Translations under genes and position numbers: made by a program | Assembly: GCA_964636625.1 (NCBI GenBank) | Contig: CAZWUL010000018.1 | Coordinates: 1-22,340, forward strand | DNA from: CAZWUL01 sp964636625 | Lineage (GTDB): Bacteria > Atribacterota > Phoenicimicrobiia > Phoenicimicrobiales > Stramentimicrobiaceae | Length of the DNA stretch: 22,340 nucleotides | Reading direction: 5' to 3' | Part shown: in pieces, positions 16,468-22,340 of the stretch | Layout of the letters: every line of letters begins with the position of its first letter | Numbering within the stretch: the first letter of the stretch is position 1 | The notes under the pieces: generated by a model | Databases searched by the model: none | What the model saw: only the letters and a program-made list of their open reading frames with translations | What the model was told of the DNA's origin: nothing

Positions 16468-16500
16468 TTCAGGGGAGCTCCTCCCCTGAAATTTCTTCAA
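16468..16500 (+). terminator. Hairpin after ftsZ, likely terminator
   Basis: TTCAGGGGAG (16468-16477) pairs perfectly with CTCCCCTGAA (16481-16490), leaving a 3-nt loop, 4 bp after the ftsZ stop. The following ATTTCTTCAATT is only moderately U-rich, so termination efficiency is uncertain. The stem core is the same as in the hairpin at 72-93, which suggests a repeated genomic element used at transcript ends. Confidence 0.55.
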
Positions 16501-16550
16501 TTAAACATTATTAAAACCATACTTATCAAATTTCTTGTTATTTTTTGTTT

Positions 16551-16676
16551 TCAAATATTTATTGCTAAAAACAGTAAATATCGCACCCCTATAGCGGGTA
16601 GCTTTAAGAACCTCTGAAAAGGGTTTGACTTTTTTACTCTTTTTCTTTCGATTTTTTTATTTATATCTTTAGCCAT
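16551..16676 (-). CDS. Doubtful small antisense ORF, 41 aa
   Basis: In the 390-bp gap between ftsZ and nrdR the reverse strand carries an ATG ORF of 41 codons. Its N-terminal half is strongly basic (begins MAKDINKKIERKRVKKS), followed by NPFQRF and a short hydrophobic end, a layout seen in some small membrane-associated proteins. No Shine-Dalgarno sequence precedes the ATG, and I do not recognise a family. In AT-rich DNA an ORF of this length arises easily by chance. The rest of the gap (about 16500-16550 and 16677-16794) shows no other gene or recognisable RNA. Confidence 0.15.
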   Translation of the reverse strand: MAKDINKKIERKRVKKSNPFQRFLKLPAIGVRYLLFLAINI

Positions 16677-16794
16677 AATCTTTACTTAAGCAATAGTATT
16701 TCCAACTTTGGACTTCAGGTAAAATATTATCATCAAGTTTATTTTAATCTTTTTACGGTAAAACCATTTTTTTCTCAAAAATTTGTGATATCCC

Positions 16795-16847
16795 TTGACA
16801 TTACATATTTGGGGTATTAGTATAGAATATAACTCTAAATATGGTGT
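16795..16847 (+). promoter_or_regulatory. nrdR-nrdD promoter with two candidate NrdR boxes
   Basis: TTGACA (16795-16800) is a perfect -35. The -10 is less clear: TAGTAT (16818-16823, 17-bp spacer) or TATAGA (16821-16826). ACTCTAAATATGGTGT (16832-16847) matches the NrdR box pattern that I recall (ACACTATATATTGTGT-like) at 13 of 16 positions. A weaker partner, ATTACATATTTGGGGT (16800-16815, 9 of 16), starts exactly 32 bp upstream. Paired boxes about 31-32 bp apart, overlapping the promoter of nrd genes, are the known NrdR arrangement. Binding would block its own operon. Confidence 0.5.
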
Positions 16848-16853
16848 TGTTCA

Positions 16854-17351
16854 ATGAAATGTCCTTTTTGTAATAATTTGGAAACCGGTGTTATAGAGTC
16901 AAGGGCAATGGAAAATGGCCTGGTCATACGCCGCAGAAGATATTGTAAAAAATGTAATAAAAGATTTACTACTCATGAGCGAATTGAACTGATTCCTTTG
17001 ATAGTTATAAAAAAAGATGAGAGAAGAGAAGTATTTAATCGGGAAAAAATTATTAAGGGAATTATTAAAGCCTGTGAAAAAAGACCGATTAGCCTGGCCC
17101 AAATTAATCAGATTACCGAGAATATTGAAGAAAAATTAAAACAGGGTTCTAGTAATGAAATAAAAAGCCATATTATCGGAAAGTTAGTAATGAATCGGCT
17201 TAAATCACTGGATGAAGTAGCTTATGTTAGATTTGCCTCTGTGTACAGGCATTTTGAAGATATAGGAAGCTTTTTGGAAGAAATTAGTAAAATCAAAGAT
17301 GTTACTTCAAAGGAAGAACGAAAAGCGAGGAAATACAATAATGGTAGATAA
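16854..17351 (+). CDS. nrdR: Transcriptional repressor NrdR
   Basis: NrdR senses ATP/dATP and represses ribonucleotide reductase genes. The 165 aa consist of a zinc ribbon, with Cys3, Cys6, Cys31 and Cys34 (MKCPFC and CKKC) and a basic RRRRY stretch, followed by an ATP-cone (about residues 49-139) beginning LIVIKKDERREVFNREKI and ending VAYVRFASVYRHFEDI. Length and motifs are canonical. There is no clear Shine-Dalgarno sequence before ATG 16854, and the predicted transcription start is only about 20-25 bp upstream, so a very short leader is likely. It overlaps nrdD by 11 bp, which ties the repressor to its presumed target. Confidence 0.97.
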   Translation: MKCPFCNNLETGVIESRAMENGLVIRRRRYCKKCNKRFTTHERIELIPLIVIKKDERREVFNREKIIKGIIKACEKRPISLAQINQITENIEEKLKQGSSNEIKSHIIGKLVMNRLKSLDEVAYVRFASVYRHFEDIGSFLEEISKIKDVTSKEERKARKYNNGR

Positions 17352-19752
17352 AATTAAAAAAAGAGAAGGATATCTAGTTAGCTTTGATGAGAATAAAATC
17401 TATAATGCCATTTTAGCAGCAATGGAAGCAGTGGGAGAGAAAAATCAGAATGAGGCTAGAAAGATAACCAATCATGTGATTTATCGGTTGGAAGTCAATT
17501 TTGGTAAAAAGATACCTTCAGTAGAAGAAATACAGGATATTGTTGAAGAGCAGCTTGTTTCTTCAGGATTAACCGGGGTTGCCAAGGCATACATAATATA
17601 CCGTAATAAAAGAAATGAGATTAGAAAAAAATTACATGTAAGGGGAAAAACAGGCAAATATAAAAGTAGTACAGAGATGTCGCTATTAGTGTCTACTTCA
17701 GCCAAAGAAACTGTAACTCCCTGGAACAGAGATAAAATTGTACAAGCATTATGTAAAGAGGCAGAAACTTCTCCTAGTATAGCAAGAAAAATTGCTAAAA
17801 ACGTGGAAGAGAAGATTTTTAATTTAAAATTTGATAATATTAGTACTTCACTAATAAGACAACTGGTAGATAATGAGTTATTTGCCCGGGGCTATGAAAA
17901 AAAATGGTTGAAACAGAAAATTATTGGTATGCCAACCTATGATTTAAAACGTTTGTTTTTATCTAAAACAAAAGAGAATAGTAATATTGCAAATAATAAC
18001 CCGGAAGCAATCAATTTAGCCATTGCTGAAAATACAATCAAGCAATATATGCTTCAGGAAGTTTTTAGCCAGGAAGTTTCAGATGCTCATTTAAAAGGGC
18101 TCATTCATATTCACGATTTAGGCTATCCGCGGATATATTGTTCCGGACACTCTTTAGAATTTATTAAGAAATACGGATTGGAGCTGGACAATCTGGATAC
18201 TTCCTCTTCTCCTGCCAAATATGCCCGTACTTTAACAGGGCATCTAAACACCTTTTTGTCCTCTATGCAGGCTTATTATGCAGGTGCCCTGGGAATTGCC
18301 TATTTAAATATATTCTATGCTCCTTATTTGGTGGGATGTTCATATGAAGAAATGAAACAGGAGGCCCAATATCTTATTTTTAGTGGTTCTCAAAATGCCT
18401 TTTCTCGGGGAGGGCAGAGTCTATTTTTAGATTTTAATGTTCACCTGGGAGTACCTGAACATCTAAAGGAAATACCTGCAATAGGGCCAGGAGGTAAATA
18501 TACAGGAAAAACTTACCAGGAGTATGAAAAAGAAGCACAACAATTTTTAAAGGCCTTGATGGAAGTATGGAGAGATGGAGATTCTGATGGAAAAGTATTT
18601 GCCTTTCCAAAAATGGATTTACATGTTGATGATAGCTCTTTCCAGGTTGCAGAGCAAAAAGAGTTATTACAGTATGCTTGCCAGATTGCCTCTGAAAACG
18701 GTTCACCATATTTTGTATTTGACCGTGATAGTGTAAGTCTTTCGGCTTGTTGCAGACTAAAAAATGAAATAACAGATATCCAGATGATAAAAAATCCTGA
18801 GAAAATGAGATTTTCCGGGATTCAAAATGTAACCATAAACCTCCCACAATGTGCTTATAGAGCATTAAGGAGTAATAATAGTCAATCTGAAGCTAAAGAA
18901 CAGAAAGAGATATTTGCTTCATTTTTTCAACAAATTGAAACAACCCTGAAACTGGTAATAAAAGCACATCAGGAAAAGAAGAAATTCCTGAGACAAATGA
19001 TGGATTCACCGGATGGACCTTTATGGCAGATTGGAAAAAGTAGCCCAGATGGAGAGCCGTATGTGGATTTGGAAAATGGAACTTATCTGGTTGGGATAAT
19101 TGGATTAAATGAAGCCATGCAATATTTAACAGGTAAGCAGTTACATGAAAATGACGATGTATATGCCTGGGGGTTAAAAACGATTTCTTTTTTGAATATT
19201 AAGTGTAATGAATACGGAGATAAAAATAGAATAAAATTATCATTGGAGGAATCTCCTGCAGAAAGCGCAGCAGGTAGGCTGGCTAAAATTGATTTGGGAG
19301 AATTCCCGGAAAGTAAAAAAGTTATTAAGGGAAACTACTTGAATGATGAATGTTATTACACTAACAGTATTCATTTTGCAGCTTCCGCAGATATTGATCT
19401 GGTATCTAGAATAATTAAGCAAAGTAAGTTTCATCCTCTAATTAAAAGTGGTGCAATAATACATGCTTTCGTGGGTGAAAAACAACCACCTGCAGATAGT
19501 ATTTTTAATTTGTTAAAAAAAGTTTGGGATAATACGCTTGCAGCCCAGTTGACAGTTTCGCCGGAATTTACTGTGTGTAATAAATGTAAGAAAATTAGTC
19601 GTGGTTTGCTTGATTGCTGTTCATATTGCCATGATAAGGATGTATATGGCATAACCAGGATTGTTGGCTATTATAGCAAAATCAATAATTGGAATAAAAA
19701 CAAGATTGGAGAACTGAAAGATAGAAAGTCGGGAAAATACCAGATAGTATAA
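17341..19752 (+). CDS. nrdD: Anaerobic (class III) ribonucleoside-triphosphate reductase NrdD
   Basis: NrdD reduces ribonucleoside triphosphates to deoxyribonucleotides through an oxygen-sensitive glycyl radical. The 803 aa start with an ATP-cone (about residues 3-95). A second region, about 118-205 (TPWNRDKIVQALCKEA onward), looks like a divergent second cone. The catalytic domain has HLKGLIHIHDLGYPR, SPYFVFDRDSVSLSACCRL (Cys470 and Cys471), NVTINLPQCAYRA and YYTNSIHFAASADIDLV. A C-terminal zinc site uses Cys746, Cys749, Cys760 and Cys763. The glycyl radical motif RIVGY places the radical at Gly776. ATG 17341 is chosen (GCGAGG at 17325-17330); an in-frame TTG at 17299 lies deep in nrdR. It is followed by a redoxin and the activase. 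Confidence 0.96.
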   Translation: MVDKIKKREGYLVSFDENKIYNAILAAMEAVGEKNQNEARKITNHVIYRLEVNFGKKIPSVEEIQDIVEEQLVSSGLTGVAKAYIIYRNKRNEIRKKLHVRGKTGKYKSSTEMSLLVSTSAKETVTPWNRDKIVQALCKEAETSPSIARKIAKNVEEKIFNLKFDNISTSLIRQLVDNELFARGYEKKWLKQKIIGMPTYDLKRLFLSKTKENSNIANNNPEAINLAIAENTIKQYMLQEVFSQEVSDAHLKGLIHIHDLGYPRIYCSGHSLEFIKKYGLELDNLDTSSSPAKYARTLTGHLNTFLSSMQAYYAGALGIAYLNIFYAPYLVGCSYEEMKQEAQYLIFSGSQNAFSRGGQSLFLDFNVHLGVPEHLKEIPAIGPGGKYTGKTYQEYEKEAQQFLKALMEVWRDGDSDGKVFAFPKMDLHVDDSSFQVAEQKELLQYACQIASENGSPYFVFDRDSVSLSACCRLKNEITDIQMIKNPEKMRFSGIQNVTINLPQCAYRALRSNNSQSEAKEQKEIFASFFQQIETTLKLVIKAHQEKKKFLRQMMDSPDGPLWQIGKSSPDGEPYVDLENGTYLVGIIGLNEAMQYLTGKQLHENDDVYAWGLKTISFLNIKCNEYGDKNRIKLSLEESPAESAAGRLAKIDLGEFPESKKVIKGNYLNDECYYTNSIHFAASADIDLVSRIIKQSKFHPLIKSGAIIHAFVGEKQPPADSIFNLLKKVWDNTLAAQLTVSPEFTVCNKCKKISRGLLDCCSYCHDKDVYGITRIVGYYSKINNWNKNKIGELKDRKSGKYQIV

Positions 19753-19777
19753 AAATACCTCAAAAAAGGATTATTAA

Positions 19778-20047
19778 ATGAAGTTAAAAATATTTTGGAA
19801 AAAGGATTGTCCTAATTGTCCTGGAGCAAAAAAATATGGAAATATTTTGAAAGATAAACTTGAAGTGCAATACTGTAATATTGATACTGTGGATGGTTTG
19901 TCCGAAGCATGCATGTTCAACGTGATGAGTACTCCAAGTATAATTCTTATTGATAAAGATAACAATGAAATACAGGCCTGGAGGGGTGAGATTCCAAAAA
20001 TTGAAAACATTAAAGGGAAAATATCAGAATACTGTGAAAAAGATTGA
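19778..20047 (+). CDS. Thioredoxin/glutaredoxin-like protein, probable NrdD reductant
   Basis: This 89-aa thioredoxin-fold protein has the redox motif CPNC at residues 11-14 right after the first beta strand (MKLKIFWKKD) and the cis-proline motif STPS (Pro53). It is shorter than E. coli thioredoxin and closer to NrdH or glutaredoxin-like small redoxins. Extra cysteines occur at 33, 45 and 86. It lies between nrdD and the activase gene, 25 bp after nrdD and overlapping the activase by up to 14 bp. Some class III reductases use thioredoxin or a glutaredoxin-like redoxin and not formate; the location suggests this protein serves NrdD, but that is inference. AAAGGA at 19765-19770 gives a 7-nt spacing to ATG 19778. 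Confidence 0.88.
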   Translation: MKLKIFWKKDCPNCPGAKKYGNILKDKLEVQYCNIDTVDGLSEACMFNVMSTPSIILIDKDNNEIQAWRGEIPKIENIKGKISEYCEKD

Positions 20048-20747
20048 AATAAGAAAGATGATAAGAACATCTCTGATTGACTGGGAAGGAATGATTGTAT
20101 CAACTCTATATGTAGGTGGATGTAATTTTCGGTGCCCGTTTTGTTATAATACTGATTTGGTAATTAAACCCAATAGCTTGCCGGTAATTTCTAAGAACAA
20201 AGTATTATCATTTCTTATAGAAAGGAAGTCTATTCTGGATGGAATATGCCTTAGCGGGGGAGAACCTACATTGTATAGTGACCTGACCTCTTTCTTAAAA
20301 CAAATCAAGAGTTGTGGTTTTAGAATTAAGATAGACACAAATGGCAGTAATTCTGGTAGAATAAAAGAAATTATTGAACAAGACTTGGTTGATTATATTG
20401 CCATGGATGTTAAAAATTGTTTTAAAAATGATGCTTATACAAATACTATAGGCATTAATGATGAACAAGCAATAAAAGAAGTAAAAAATAGTATAGGTTT
20501 GCTTATAAATTCTGATATTGATTATGAATTCAGAACAACTGTTATTCCCGTTTTTCATGACACAGAAATAATTGAAAATATTGCCAGGGAGATAAAAGGA
20601 GCAAAAAAATATATACTGCAAAATTTTATTAAATCCGAACAGATGTTAGATCCCCGTTTAAAAGATGTAAAGGCTTACTCTGAAGAAAAAATGAAAGATA
20701 TTGTAAAAAGGGTTAAACCCTATGTCCAGGAATGTAGAATTAGATAA
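20034..20747 (+). CDS. nrdG: Anaerobic ribonucleoside-triphosphate reductase activating protein NrdG (radical SAM)
   Basis: This radical SAM enzyme uses a 4Fe-4S cluster and S-adenosylmethionine to place the glycyl radical on NrdD. Cluster ligands are in GGCNFRCPFCYN (CxxxCxxC), preceded by TSLIDWEG, the hallmark of the longer NrdG2-type activases that resemble pyruvate formate-lyase activase. LSGGEPTL and IKIDTNG follow in the usual order. GTG 20034 (237 aa, 14-bp overlap with the redoxin gene) is preferred because family members normally have about ten residues before TSLID; ATG 20058 (229 aa) is the alternative, and neither has a strong Shine-Dalgarno. It closes the nrdR-nrdD-redoxin-nrdG operon. 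No clear terminator is seen directly after it. Confidence 0.92.
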   Translation: MKKIEIRKMIRTSLIDWEGMIVSTLYVGGCNFRCPFCYNTDLVIKPNSLPVISKNKVLSFLIERKSILDGICLSGGEPTLYSDLTSFLKQIKSCGFRIKIDTNGSNSGRIKEIIEQDLVDYIAMDVKNCFKNDAYTNTIGINDEQAIKEVKNSIGLLINSDIDYEFRTTVIPVFHDTEIIENIAREIKGAKKYILQNFIKSEQMLDPRLKDVKAYSEEKMKDIVKRVKPYVQECRIR

Positions 20748-20829
20748 TTACTACCGAAATCAGCTAAGAAAAAAACTGAACTCTAAGCCGTATTATCCAT
20801 AAAATTATTTGTTTTTATCAATATAACAA

Positions 20830-20838
20830 TGCTATAAT
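20830..20838 (+). promoter_or_regulatory. Extended -10 promoter downstream of nrdG
   Basis: TGCTATAAT combines a perfect -10 hexamer (20833-20838) with an upstream TGn extension. TTGTTT, 18 bp before the hexamer (20809-20814), is a weak -35, which an extended -10 tolerates. Initiation is expected near 20845. The region lies about 85 bp after nrdG, with nothing coding in between. Confidence 0.6.
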
Positions 20839-20949
20839 AATATTAAAGTGTTAAGTATTTGTTGGTTTATTTATCTACCCTAAGGTTAAAAATGTAATAA
20901 CAACAATGGTGATATGCAGTATATTTTTTAGGAGGTAGGATTATTTAAA

Positions 20950-21030
20950 GTGACAAGTTCCTATAAATTCAATGTGATGTCTGCGCTAAAAATAAGTTAT
21001 TTGATTAGATTAGTCAAAAACAGGGATTGA
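20950..21030 (+). CDS. Possible 26-codon leader peptide
   Basis: A GTG-started ORF of 26 codons follows the perfect Shine-Dalgarno AGGAGGT (20930-20936), though at a long 13-nt spacing. It begins MTSSYKFNVMSALKISYL and ends with TGA inside the left arm of the terminator hairpin at 21016-21027. A stop codon placed there could let ribosome movement influence terminator folding, as in attenuation. Composition shows no run of one amino acid that would name a sensed substrate. It may instead be the remnant of a decayed gene. Confidence 0.25.
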   Translation: MTSSYKFNVMSALKISYLIRLVKNRD

Positions 21031-21056
21031 ATAAAAATCATATCTCTGTTTTTTTA
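21016..21056 (+). terminator. Intrinsic terminator upstream of the 2Fe-2S gene
   Basis: AAAAACAGGGAT (21016-21027) pairs with ATCTCTGTTTTT (21042-21053) over 12 bp with a single G-U pair, followed by more T residues. The hairpin has the form of a strong rho-independent terminator. It ends transcripts from the extended -10 promoter (and possibly nrdG read-through) 73 bp before the next gene, or regulates read-through into it. Confidence 0.85.
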
Positions 21057-21128
21057 TTATTAACTAGAATAGACTTTTAAAAGAAATTATTGTGAAAAAT
21101 AAGAATAATTATGAGAGAGTAATTTCAA

Positions 21129-21413
21129 ATGAGGATAAATGAACATCCAATTTTAGAATTTAAACACGGAAATAAAGTAAATTTTACCTTTGAGGGGAGA
21201 AAATTAGAGGGTTACAGTGATGAACCGATTGCGGCTGCCCTGGTTGCCTCTGGAATCAAGGTGTTAAGCTATAGCAGAAAGCTGAAACGTCCCCGCGGGT
21301 TCTTCTGTGCCATTGGAAAATGTTCATCGTGTTTGATGACTGTTAATGGCATTCCCAATGTCAGAACATGTGTTACCAGGTTAGAAGATGGAATAGTTGT
21401 AAATAGACAATAA
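21129..21413 (+). CDS. Small 2Fe-2S ferredoxin-like subunit (HcnA/sarcosine oxidase alpha N-terminal type)
   Basis: The 94-aa protein is a plant-type-fold 2Fe-2S domain (Fer2_4-like). Cysteines at 60, 65, 68 and 81 give C-x4-C-x2-C-x12-C in FFCAIGKCSSCLM and VRTC, as in HcnA and the N-terminus of sarcosine oxidase alpha. The preceding SYSRKLKRPRGFFC block is characteristic of that group. It passes electrons from a partner flavoprotein, encoded 15 bp downstream, to an unknown acceptor. ATG 21129 has only a weak purine-rich GAGAGAG upstream (21113-21119). HcnA is part of hydrogen cyanide synthase in pseudomonads, but homologues mostly serve amine or amino acid dehydrogenases, so cyanide formation is not implied. 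Confidence 0.9.
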   Translation: MRINEHPILEFKHGNKVNFTFEGRKLEGYSDEPIAAALVASGIKVLSYSRKLKRPRGFFCAIGKCSSCLMTVNGIPNVRTCVTRLEDGIVVNRQ

Positions 21414-21428
21414 AAAGAAGGTGAAATA

Positions 21429-22340
21429 GTGAGAGAGTACGATATTGTTATTGTAGGAGGGGGACCAGCAGGTTTAGCTGCAGCACTTACTGCTGCTTCT
21501 TGTGCTGCCAGGATCTTAGTAGTAGATGATGGACTCCAGTTAGGAGGGCAGCTTATCAAGCAGACCCATAAATTTTTCGGTTCCAGTGAACAGTTCGCCG
21601 GGATTAGAGGTATAGAGATAGCTGATAATTTTATAAAGAAGATAGGAGAATCCACATACATAGATATTTTAACCCAGGCTACCGCTACAGGCTATTATGA
21701 GGATGGTGTTCTAACAATATTGGAAGGCCTGAATGGTGATAGGCTTATCAAGGTTAAGCCCAGACGGCTAATTGTGGCAACAGGTGCTTCTGAAAATATG
21801 CTGTCTTTTATTAATAATGATTTGCCCGGAGTTTATGGCGCAGGCGCTGTTCAGACTTTAATGAATGTTTATGGTGTTGTCCCCGGCGAAAAGGTACTTA
21901 TGGTCGGTGCCGGAAACATTGGTCTAATTGTAGCCTATCAATTAATGCAGGCCAAAATAAGGGTAGAGGCTATTGTAGAAGCTATGCCCTGCATCGGCGG
22001 ATACTGGGTTCATGCCAGTAAAATAAGAAGATTAGGCGTTTCTATTTATACTTCCAGCACATTGAAAGAAGTAAGAGGAGAAGAGAAAGTAGAAAGTGCT
22101 ACCATTTGTAACATTGACAGGAATTTTAGTTTTATTCCACAGACCGAAAAAGAGCTTGATGTTGATACTATTTGTTTGGCGGTAGGTCTTTCTCCTTTGT
22201 CTGAATTATTATGGCAGGCCGGATGTAAAATGGAATATATACCCGAGCTTTGTGGATATGTCGCTTTGCGTGATGAAAATATGAGAACCTCCTCTGAAAC
22301 AATATATATTGCCGGAGATGTTACCGGAATTGAAGAGGCC
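21429..22340 (+). CDS. FAD-dependent pyridine nucleotide-disulfide-type oxidoreductase, HcnB-like (truncated by window end)
   Basis: The reading frame is open for 304 codons to the window edge with no stop. It starts at GTG 21429, with AAGGTGA at 21418-21424. The N-terminal FAD-binding motif is VGGGPAG (residues 9-15), and GGQLIKQTHKFF follows. ATGASE marks the end of the first domain. A second nucleotide-binding motif GAGNIG lies at 160-165, and IAGDVTG near the edge is the second FAD contact. This two-dinucleotide-fold layout and the upstream 2Fe-2S partner match HcnB, opine oxidase and sarcosine oxidase alpha-type subunits. HcnB-type proteins often continue with a BFD-like 2Fe-2S domain and are followed by a DAO-type subunit (HcnC); both would be outside the window. 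The substrate is unknown. Confidence 0.9.
   Translation, partial: MREYDIVIVGGGPAGLAAALTAASCAARILVVDDGLQLGGQLIKQTHKFFGSSEQFAGIRGIEIADNFIKKIGESTYIDILTQATATGYYEDGVLTILEGLNGDRLIKVKPRRLIVATGASENMLSFINNDLPGVYGAGAVQTLMNVYGVVPGEKVLMVGAGNIGLIVAYQLMQAKIRVEAIVEAMPCIGGYWVHASKIRRLGVSIYTSSTLKEVRGEEKVESATICNIDRNFSFIPQTEKELDVDTICLAVGLSPLSELLWQAGCKMEYIPELCGYVALRDENMRTSSETIYIAGDVTGIEEA

Larger units (their letters stand above)
20845..21056 (+). ncRNA. Candidate leader RNA or small RNA between nrdG and the 2Fe-2S gene
   Basis: A promoter at 20830 and an intrinsic terminator at 21016-21056 bracket about 210 nt. The 5' part can fold: TTGTTG (20859-20864) plus TTATT (20867-20871) pairs with AATAA (20896-20900) plus CAACAA (20901-20906), with a 2-nt bulge. 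A consensus Shine-Dalgarno AGGAGGT (20930-20936) follows, and TAGGA (20936-20940) can pair with TCCTA (20959-20963) around the GTG of a short ORF. It could be an attenuator or riboswitch for the downstream oxidoreductase genes, an independent small RNA, or a small-protein mRNA. I recognise no known riboswitch class. Confidence 0.4.

Noticed and set aside
16580..16625. tRNA-like or structured RNA around the GC-richer patch in the ftsZ-nrdR gap
   Set aside because: No cloverleaf, T-loop consensus or convincing stem could be drawn.
17299..17340. TTG 17299 as the nrdD start
   Set aside because: It would deepen the overlap with nrdR and adds residues not typical of the ATP-cone; ATG 17341 fits better.
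18434..18865. Reverse-strand 143-codon ORF over nrdD
   Set aside because: It is antisense to the conserved NrdD catalytic domain, and its product shows no recognisable motif.
20295..20621. Reverse-strand 108-codon ORF over nrdG
   Set aside because: It is biased to I, F, Y and N as expected from antisense of AT-rich coding DNA, and nrdG is clearly real.
21269..21661. Reverse-strand 130-codon ORF across the 2Fe-2S and FAD genes
   Set aside because: It spans two well-supported genes on the other strand and has no family features.
1..22340. CRISPR arrays, insertion sequences, prophage or tRNA genes
   Set aside because: No regularly spaced repeats, transposase or integrase reading frames, or tRNA cloverleaves were seen.

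Overview
This is an AT-rich bacterial chromosomal window. It carries an RNase P RNA gene, a nearly complete division and cell wall (dcw) cluster, an anaerobic ribonucleotide reductase operon, and the start of an oxidoreductase operon. All confidently called protein genes lie on the + strand. The class III reductase with a radical SAM activase points to an anaerobe. MurE has the DNPR motif of meso-diaminopimelate-adding ligases. The RNase P RNA is the ancestral A type, which argues against Bacilli. FtsI has no PASTA domains. The sequence alone does not fix the phylum: a low-GC, deep-branching or Firmicutes-like anaerobe (for example Atribacterota) fits, but that is inference.

Layout. 1-161: AT-rich, no gene seen, with a hairpin at 72-93 that may end an upstream transcript. 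162-572: rnpB and its terminator. 573-780: AT-rich leader and the mraZ promoter, followed by three AAGTGG repeats that look like MraZ operator boxes. 811-16463: mraZ, rsmH, ftsL-like, ftsI, murE, murF, mraY, ftsW, murG, murC, murB, ftsQ, ftsA, ftsZ, mostly overlapping or within about 100 bp of each other. murD is missing from its usual place between mraY and ftsW, and ddl from between murB and ftsQ. 16464-16853: intergenic, with a terminator-like hairpin, a doubtful antisense small ORF and a promoter overlapped by two candidate NrdR boxes. 16854-20747: nrdR, nrdD, a CPNC redoxin, nrdG. 20748-21128: intergenic, with an extended -10 promoter, about 210 nt of possibly structured RNA containing a 26-codon ORF, and a strong intrinsic terminator. 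21129-22340: a small 2Fe-2S protein and a truncated FAD oxidoreductase of the HcnA/HcnB type.

The dcw genes make the lipid II precursor (MurB, C, E, F, MraY, MurG) and build the septum (FtsZ, FtsA, FtsQ, FtsL, FtsW, FtsI). MraZ probably autoregulates the head of the cluster. NrdR probably represses its own operon, in which the redoxin between nrdD and nrdG is a good candidate for the dedicated reductant of NrdD. The points most worth checking are the triple MraZ box, the tandem NrdR boxes, the promoter-terminator RNA unit at 20830-21056, the 20-bp palindrome between ftsA and ftsZ, a hairpin sequence shared by 72-93 and 16468-16490, and a Ser-to-Cys change at the proton-donor position of MurB.
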